Shown one piece after another: positions 53,309-57,973 of a stretch of 57,973 bases of DNA. The position numbers were made by a program, and so were the translations under genes. Within the stretch, counting starts at the first letter, position 1. The number at the start of each line of letters is the position of its first letter. The notes under the pieces are model-generated. The model had not been told where the DNA came from. It did not search any database and saw nothing but the letters and a program-made list of their open reading frames with translations. The stretch lies in the NCBI GenBank assembly GCA_017427185.1, contig JAFRTJ010000026.1, positions 1 through 57,973 of the forward strand. The letters run 5' to 3'. Source of the stretch: Bacteroidaceae bacterium. GTDB taxonomy: Bacteria; Bacteroidota; Bacteroidia; Bacteroidales; Bacteroidaceae.

Positions 53309-54037
53309 ATGATACATACCTTATTAGACGTACACACGCATACGATAGCGAGTGGGCATGCCTACTGCACATTACAGGAGATGGTCACCACCGCCAGGCA
53401 GAAAGGGCTGCAGGTCTTGGGAATCACAGAACATGGACCCAGCATTCCAGGCACCTGCCATCCCATCCATTTCCGCAATCTCCATGTCATTCCTCGCATG
53501 ATCGACGGCTTGCGTCTTCTGTTGGGAGCTGAGTTGAACATTCTTGACACCCAGGGTACGCTCGACCTCGACGAATACTACTACGAGCATTGTCTGGATC
53601 TCCGCATCGCAGGCATCCATGAACTCTGCTGGAAGGGTGGCACGCCGGAAGAGAACACCCAGGGCATGATTGCCGCTATCCGCAATCCTTGGACCCATAT
53701 CATCTCCCATCCTGGCGATGGCACGGCCGAACTCCTTTTCGAGCCCATCGTGCTCGCTGCCAAGGAGAATCACACTTTGCTGGAAATCAATTCCTGCAGT
53801 CTGATGCCTGCACGACATAAAGTGCATGCGCGAGCCAACAACCTGGAACTCCTGCGACTCTGCAAGGATTATCAGGTTCCCGTTATTCTTGCCAGCGATG
53901 CCCACATCAATTACGACATTGCCAACTACGAGCACGTCCTTCCCTTGTTGGAAGAGACTCATTTCCCGGAATCCCTCATCATGAATGACAAGCCCGACTG
54001 GTTCTTCGATTACATGAAAATCGAGCGTTTTGTATAA
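53309..54037 (+). CDS. PHP-domain phosphatase (YcdX-like)
   Basis: 242-residue PHP-superfamily metalloprotein, cytosolic. Metal-binding positions are visible in DVHTHT (7-12), GITEHGP (about 38-44), GAELNIL (about 72-78), SHPGDG and VILASDAHIN (about 192-201). This is the YcdX-type single-domain phosphatase pattern. The physiological substrate is unknown. It follows the phosphodiesterase gene by 3 bp, so it is probably co-transcribed, perhaps in phosphate or phosphodiester turnover, which is inference. Confidence 0.88.
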   Translation: MIHTLLDVHTHTIASGHAYCTLQEMVTTARQKGLQVLGITEHGPSIPGTCHPIHFRNLHVIPRMIDGLRLLLGAELNILDTQGTLDLDEYYYEHCLDLRIAGIHELCWKGGTPEENTQGMIAAIRNPWTHIISHPGDGTAELLFEPIVLAAKENHTLLEINSCSLMPARHKVHARANNLELLRLCKDYQVPVILASDAHINYDIANYEHVLPLLEETHFPESLIMNDKPDWFFDYMKIERFV

Positions 54038-54105
54038 AAAACACGACATTTTTGCGGGAAAATGTTCTTTTGGGGGTGCAGAAAGACGTTTTTTTGTTTT
54101 TTTTT

Positions 54106-54135
54106 TTTGTATTGTTTGATTTTGTTATAAATTTG
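54106..54135 (+). promoter_or_regulatory. Promoter of the secreted-protein/small-peptide operon
   Basis: TTTG (54106-54109), 18 bp, TAAATTTG (54128-54135), about 113 bp upstream of the ATG at 54249. Upstream runs of T and downstream runs of A make the region very AT-rich. Confidence 0.65.
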
Positions 54136-54248
54136 CACTCAAAATCGCCTCTGATAGATACAAAGGTATCACCCAAAGGCAAAAAAAGAAAGAAAAGAAA
54201 CGAAGAAAAATATTCACTAATCACTAATCAACTAAATAAAAAAAGAAA

Positions 54249-55484
54249 ATGAAACAGAAATTACTTTTATTGGTAGCCCTGCTTTGCAGCGCATTCAGTC
54301 CATTAAGTAGTAGTGCAGCAACAGCACCTGTAGGCGAGCGTCTTCCTATTCCTGCCGATGGGCAATCCGCTGTCTACTTTGCACATCTCTACAACAAGAA
54401 TAAGGGCTATCTCTACGAGACCACTAGTGGAACATTAGCCTTCAAGAATACTGTGCCAAACAAAAAATGGCGCATCGACTACAATGCTGAAAACCAGACG
54501 GTAATCCTCAGCTTAGGCGAGAAGAGCATTTATATGGTCTATGGAAGCAGAGAGAGAGATGATGCTGTTCACTATGGTGGCACCGGAACCGAAGGGAACC
54601 GTGAGTTGAGGGTAACATACACAACGAAAGATGCCAGTGGTGGATATGACTACATTATCTATCTCTGGAATCAAGGGACTCAGACAGGTTTACTCTTGGA
54701 ACAAAACACCGAAGCAGCAATCCAAGGAATATTTATGACAACACGCCAACAAATGGGTACTATCCTGCCAGACGAGAGTTCCTATGTCCCTGGTCGCACA
54801 TCCGCCCGATGGCGTTTTGTGAACGTTGAAGGTGGTACAGATCAAGCCAATCTGACCGTCAGCGGCAAAGCACAGTATGGTACTTTCGTTGCTCCCTTCG
54901 ATGTTACTCTCCCCGACGGCATCACTGCTTATCAGGTAGAGAGTTACGATGTAGACACATATCTCATCAACCTCACTCCTGTTGCTGGTGCTCAAGCTAC
55001 CACTACCACCTTGTCTGCCAACACACCTGTTATCGTGGAGAACTTGACTGGCGAGACCATCACGAAGGACTACTGGGGCAATCCAACGGGCACAGAAAAT
55101 GTGAATTCAGATAACTTCCTGTTTGGCTCATATACTCTGCAGCAAGCACCTTCCGGATCATACCTCTTGCAGTATAGGCCTAAAGCTGGTACTACTGACG
55201 AATACGAGACCATCTTCCTGCTTGTATCTGAGGAAGAACCTCTCCAGTGTGGCCAGAACCGTTGCTGGCTGACCTTAGGTGATGCAGAAATCGAACCTGC
55301 TGGTGTCAAGTCATTCAAGCTAAGCGGTACTGCAACAGGTATCGTTGACATCCCTGTGCTTGACAAGAAGGACGGCAACATACTGAGTGACTCAGCTATC
55401 TATGACCTGAGCGGTCGCCGCCTCTCCGAGAAGCCTGCTCGTGGACTCTACATTCAGAATGGAAAGAAGATTCTGGTAAAGTAA
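54249..55484 (+). CDS. Secreted protein with T9SS-like tail, module 1
   Basis: 411-residue secreted protein with a signal peptide (about 1-24; LSSSAATA). N-terminal about 200 residues contain short beta-like stretches (VYFAHLYNKNKGYLYETTSG, QTVILSLGEKSIYMVYG). The C-terminal half has SGKAQYGTFVAPFDVTLPDG, a pattern I associate with Prevotella-like secreted proteins, and ends in IYDLSGRRLSEK...ARGLYIQNGKKILVK. No catalytic motif was found. It is the first gene of a four-gene run: secreted, small YIIP, secreted, small YIIP, with one terminator at the end. Confidence 0.7.
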   Translation: MKQKLLLLVALLCSAFSPLSSSAATAPVGERLPIPADGQSAVYFAHLYNKNKGYLYETTSGTLAFKNTVPNKKWRIDYNAENQTVILSLGEKSIYMVYGSRERDDAVHYGGTGTEGNRELRVTYTTKDASGGYDYIIYLWNQGTQTGLLLEQNTEAAIQGIFMTTRQQMGTILPDESSYVPGRTSARWRFVNVEGGTDQANLTVSGKAQYGTFVAPFDVTLPDGITAYQVESYDVDTYLINLTPVAGAQATTTTLSANTPVIVENLTGETITKDYWGNPTGTENVNSDNFLFGSYTLQQAPSGSYLLQYRPKAGTTDEYETIFLLVSEEEPLQCGQNRCWLTLGDAEIEPAGVKSFKLSGTATGIVDIPVLDKKDGNILSDSAIYDLSGRRLSEKPARGLYIQNGKKILVK

Positions 55485-55536
55485 TAAGTGTGAGAATTCA
55501 TTGAACAGTTAATAATCCAACAGAAAATAAAAGATT

Positions 55537-55707
55537 ATGAAAAAGACATATATTATTCCAAAATCTCGTCCAGTTGAACTCAAGGACTACATTCTGACAA
55601 CTGTACCCTATTCCAACACACCAGCCAAGAGCAGCAATAAGCCCGATGACCTCGGTGACGAAAATGCAGGAAATGATTCTCCTTGGTTTGGCGGAAGTGG
55701 CCTTTAA
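55537..55707 (+). CDS. Small MK-x-x-YIIP protein, module 1
   Basis: 56-residue protein too short for many gene callers. It begins MKKTYIIP and has a Ser/Asn/Asp/Gly-rich tail ending SPWFGGSGL. The N-terminal eight residues and the Gly/Asp/Asn tail match the 68-residue protein at 57099 (MKRQYIIP). No signal peptide or membrane segment is apparent. Related small proteins are, from memory, frequent downstream of Prevotella secreted-protein genes; their function is unknown to me. It lies 52 bp after the module 1 secreted-protein gene. It could be a precursor peptide or chaperone-like partner, which is speculation. Confidence 0.65.
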   Translation: MKKTYIIPKSRPVELKDYILTTVPYSNTPAKSSNKPDDLGDENAGNDSPWFGGSGL

Positions 55708-55829
55708 TAGGAACTTTTTTTGAAGTATCATAACCACAGCGAGAGAGCTCTGAGGAGAGAAACCCAGGGCTTTCTCGTAACTCGTAAAAAAAGGTAAAGG
55801 TATTAGTAACAATACAATTAAGGAAAAAA

Positions 55830-57068
55830 ATGAAGAAACTATACAAACAACTGATGAAAACATCCGCCCTCATTTGCCTGCTCCTACTGGGAACCAGCAA
55901 TGTTTGGGCAACTGTTTACACTTGGACAGGTTCGAATAGTAGTAGCGAACAGACGCATTTTAAGTATGCGAACTCTGCTAATAATGCTGCGCAGATTGGA
56001 TCTGCAAAAGAAACACCAGTTTGGTATTATAGTGCAAAGCCTGGATATAATACAAGTTATAAAGGCATTAATGTTCAATATGGACAAGCAGCAACTCTTA
56101 CAACTACAGAAACCGGATTCGTAACTTTATATTTGCAAGCAGCAGGTAATACGACAGCATCTATTAAAGTAGATAATGAAGTAATTACAAGTTGTTCTCC
56201 TGAAGTTCGAAACCAAACAAATGGTGATGGAACTCTCTTAAACTTTAAGATGGAAAAAGGGAAAAATTACATAATGTCAGGTCATTCTTCTATGATTCAT
56301 ATTAAGAAAGTGGTATTCTATACTCCCGATGAGGTCAAAAGTATCACTCTGAAAGAAACAGACACGAATGCTGATAACCAACAAGAAGTTACCAATAGTT
56401 CCAATTCCAATCCTGCCAAGAAATTTGTTTCGATCGAGAGAACTCTGAGAGGTAATCAATGGAACACGTTCTGTCTGCCAATAAATCTCACCGCTACAGA
56501 ATTGAATGATTATTTCAAGTGTAGTGCCGTGTATGAGTTGTCAGGTTATAACTCTGCAGACAAGACGATTTCTTTTGCTAAAAAAACTTCGTATACTGCA
56601 TGTACCCCTTGTTTGATAATGCCGCCAGCAGATGTAAAAAATCCATCTTTTATAACTACAAGTCTTTCTATGAACACCAATGCTCTAACAAAGGGAGACA
56701 GTGGTTTGAACTTCATTGGTGTGCTTGGTGCAACCAACATCTACACTACTGGCGATGAAAACTCTACCAAGTTCTACCTGAACACCGAAGGCAATCTGGT
56801 TTACCCCAAAAGCGACACAGGCAACAACGGGAAGATCAAGGGATTCCGTGCTTATTTCGAATGGACTGGGACTGGTGGTGGCAGTGTAAAGGACCTGAAC
56901 TTCGTATTCGACGACTCTGAGACTACGGGCATCAAGACCATCGAGCACGACATCTTTGGCGAGAACGGACGCGTATACTCCATCGATGGCCGATACATGG
57001 GCGACTCCACCGACAATCTCTCTCGTGGCATTTACATCCAGAACGGACGCAAGTTCGTCGTAAAATAA
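55830..57068 (+). CDS. Secreted protein with T9SS-like tail, module 2
   Basis: 412-residue secreted protein with a signal peptide (about 1-28; LLLLGTSNVWA). A beta-rich N-terminal part (GTVYTWTGSN-like start, about 28-170; LKMEKGKNYIMSGHSSMIHI-type strands) is followed by RTLRGNQWNTFCLPINLTAT, then a region of repeated beta-strands and FDDSETTGIKTIE. The end is VYSIDGRYMGDST...LSRGIYIQNGRKFVVK. It shares architecture with module 1 but is not a close copy. A hairpin (55740-55777; CGAGAGAGC with GCTTTCTCG) precedes it without a T-tract. No separate promoter was seen. Function unknown. Confidence 0.7.
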   Translation: MKKLYKQLMKTSALICLLLLGTSNVWATVYTWTGSNSSSEQTHFKYANSANNAAQIGSAKETPVWYYSAKPGYNTSYKGINVQYGQAATLTTTETGFVTLYLQAAGNTTASIKVDNEVITSCSPEVRNQTNGDGTLLNFKMEKGKNYIMSGHSSMIHIKKVVFYTPDEVKSITLKETDTNADNQQEVTNSSNSNPAKKFVSIERTLRGNQWNTFCLPINLTATELNDYFKCSAVYELSGYNSADKTISFAKKTSYTACTPCLIMPPADVKNPSFITTSLSMNTNALTKGDSGLNFIGVLGATNIYTTGDENSTKFYLNTEGNLVYPKSDTGNNGKIKGFRAYFEWTGTGGGSVKDLNFVFDDSETTGIKTIEHDIFGENGRVYSIDGRYMGDSTDNLSRGIYIQNGRKFVVK

Positions 57069-57098
57069 GTAGTAACCCTATAATATATATATACGACA

Positions 57099-57305
57099 AT
57101 GAAAAGACAATATATCATTCCATCGGTAATCGTATGTGACATGCAGGAGATGCAAATGGTGGCTGTCTCACCCAATAATAGTGCAAAAATATCGACGAAT
57201 AGTGACGGTAATCCTTTTGGAGAAAACTTGGGTAACGTCAGTGGTGATAATGGCAACACATGGGGAGATGCAGCCGTGAAGGGCAGCATTTGGGACGACG
57301 AGTAA
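57099..57305 (+). CDS. Small MK-x-x-YIIP protein, module 2
   Basis: 68-residue protein beginning MKRQYIIP, then an about ten-residue amphipathic stretch (SVIVCDMQEMQMVAV), then a Ser/Asn/Gly/Asp-rich tail with GDNGNTWGDAAVKGSIWDDE. It is the partner of the 55537 protein and lies 30 bp after the module 2 secreted-protein gene, in the same order. Conserved start, variable polar tail and two copies next to secreted proteins are the features to note. Function unknown. Confidence 0.75.
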   Translation: MKRQYIIPSVIVCDMQEMQMVAVSPNNSAKISTNSDGNPFGENLGNVSGDNGNTWGDAAVKGSIWDDE

Positions 57306-57361
57306 TCAATCCGCATACCTCACAGTATTCGACTGTATAACGTTAAACACCTTACATCAGG

Positions 57362-57394
57362 CTCCGCCATCCAGAAAGATGGCGGAGTTTTTTT
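57362..57394 (+). terminator. Strong terminator of the four-gene operon
   Basis: Perfect 10-bp stem CTCCGCCATC (57362-57371) and GATGGCGGAG (57378-57387), followed by seven T. It lies 57 bp past the last stop. Confidence 0.92.
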
Positions 57395-57447
57395 GTACCC
57401 AAACAATCATTGAGACAATTTCTCAAGACGCATAAAATCGCAAAACA

Positions 57448-57501
57448 CGACACGTCATGCCAGCAAAGACAACACGTTGCCTTTGCCGACTCAACACGTT
57501 G
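57448..57501. repeat. 22-bp-period array D of CAACRYGTTG, 3 units
   Basis: Units start at 57448 (degenerate, CGACACGTCA), 57470 and 57492 (both CAACACGTTG), exactly 22 bp apart. The array lies just past the operon terminator. Confidence 0.85.
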
Positions 57502-57539
57502 CGTTTGAGCCCAACAGAAAGCTCAGTCAGAAAGTTTAC

Positions 57540-57640
57540 GACGAAGACGAGGACGATGACGAAGACGAGGACGAAGACGATAACGATGACGATAACCTCT
57601 AACCCATAACCTCTAACCTCTAAAATCGTAAATCGTAAAT
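57540..57640. repeat. Three adjacent low-complexity tracts
   Basis: A GAC-GAN trinucleotide-type tract (about 57540-57596) is followed by repeats of AACCTCT (57594-57622) and AATCGTA (57625-57640). One frame of the first tract would encode an Asp/Glu run, but no ATG or upstream coding support exists. Confidence 0.7.
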
Positions 57641-57663
57641 GGTGTGTCCTACCGCAAATTCAC

Positions 57664-57830
57664 ATGAACTCAAAAATAACCTACACCCTACACCAGTACC
57701 CTGTAATGTGTTGAAATCCAGTGGTATACATAGGTGTAGGCTACTTACACCACCCTACACCTATGTATCCTATTAACAATCAACAGGTTAAGGGGGTCTG
57801 GTGTAGGGTGTAGGTTATTTTTGAGTTCAT
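57664..57830. repeat. Nested palindrome: 33-bp outer and 15-bp inner inverted repeats
   Basis: The outer arms 57664-57696 and 57798-57830 are perfect 33-bp inverted copies (each contains TACACCCTACACC or its complement). Inside, ATACATAGGTGTAGG (57726-57740) and CCTACACCTATGTAT (57754-57768) form a perfect 15-bp inverted repeat. The right outer arm ends 11 bp before the stop of the transposase gene. It could be an IS terminal structure, a miniature inverted-repeat element of about 167 bp, or an iteron-like protein-binding region. Confidence 0.85.
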
Positions 57831-57841
57831 ATGGTTCTGCG

Positions 57842-57973
57842 TCAATTTAGGTGGTAGTTCCAGTTCATTTTATTTCCTCCGTATATAAGTTTTGCCCTCA
57901 AGATCTCTACGTTGGCCCTGTTGTACATGGCTCTTTTCACAGCCTTGATTTTGTTGACTGTTCCTTCCATGAC
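57842..57973 (-). CDS. 3' end of an ISL3-like transposase
   Basis: Only the last 43 codons are in the window, open to the right edge and ending in TGA at 57844-57842. The sequence EGTVNKIKAVKRAMYNRANV followed by EILRAKLIY matches the conserved C-terminal EG-x-VN-x-K-K-x-IKR-x-x-Y motif of DDE transposases of the ISL3/IS1595-like type. It is therefore the end of an insertion sequence on the minus strand. The rest and its left terminal repeat are outside the window; the family call is tentative. Confidence 0.65.
   Translation of the reverse strand, partial: VMEGTVNKIKAVKRAMYNRANVEILRAKLIYGGNKMNWNYHLN

Noticed and set aside
57540..57600. Acidic Asp/Glu run encoded by the GACGAN tract
   Set aside because: The frame has no upstream ATG before a TGA and ends in the next low-complexity tract.

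Overview
The window comes from a Bacteroidota genome, most likely Bacteroidales of the Prevotellaceae type. Several things point there: TTG-N20-TAnnTTTG promoters, almost no Shine-Dalgarno sites on chromosomal genes, a GldH lipoprotein, a purH/mreBCD/mrdA/rodA cluster, GH51 and GH97 enzymes, and seven secreted proteins ending in short type IX secretion (T9SS)-like sorting tails. This is inferred from gene content; no marker gene was compared.

Layout. (1) 1 to about 9,100: one end of an integrated mobilizable element on the minus strand. It has a MobV/Pre relaxase running off the left edge, a candidate oriT region, a replication block (DUF6371, VirE-N/PriCT and DUF3987 proteins), an excisionase-like HTH protein, a membrane protein, an AlbA_2 ATPase gene broken by an in-frame TAA, and a tyrosine integrase next to repeated TTTAGAC motifs. 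(2) 9,110-10,485: DUF2795 protein, PduO-type cobalamin adenosyltransferase and an unknown protein. (3) 10,717-27,665: secreted proteins that look aimed at host glycans or glycoproteins (an F5/8-type protein, an M60 mucinase-like peptidase translationally coupled to a CotH-fold protein, two others) with a LuxR-type regulator among them. (4) 27,804-31,870: DUF6057 membrane protein, a CxxCH/PD40 lipoprotein and a potassium channel with a zinc ribbon. (5) 31,914-34,141: nagB-glmM. (6) 34,602-40,307: GH51 arabinofuranosidase followed by metF, holB, ricT and gldH. (7) 40,304-46,689: rodA, mrdA, mreD, mreC, mreB and a stand-alone IMP cyclohydrolase domain, all minus. (8) 46,898-54,037: an outer-membrane-like protein, a fasciclin lipoprotein, GH97, a glycerophosphodiesterase and a PHP phosphatase. 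(9) 54,249-57,305: two tandem modules of a secreted protein plus a tiny MK-x-x-YIIP protein, ended by one strong terminator. (10) 57,306-57,973: repeats, a large nested palindrome and the 3' end of an ISL3-like transposase.

The most unusual signal is non-coding. Four intergenic regions (14386, 24581, 34393, 57448) carry arrays of a near-palindromic 10-mer, CAAC(AC or GT)GTTG, repeated 3 to 5 times with an exact 22-bp period. A possible two-copy version lies inside gldH. The second is the repeated secreted-protein plus YIIP-peptide operon at the right end.

No tRNA, rRNA or CRISPR array was seen. All domain names come from reading the translated sequences; no database search was possible.
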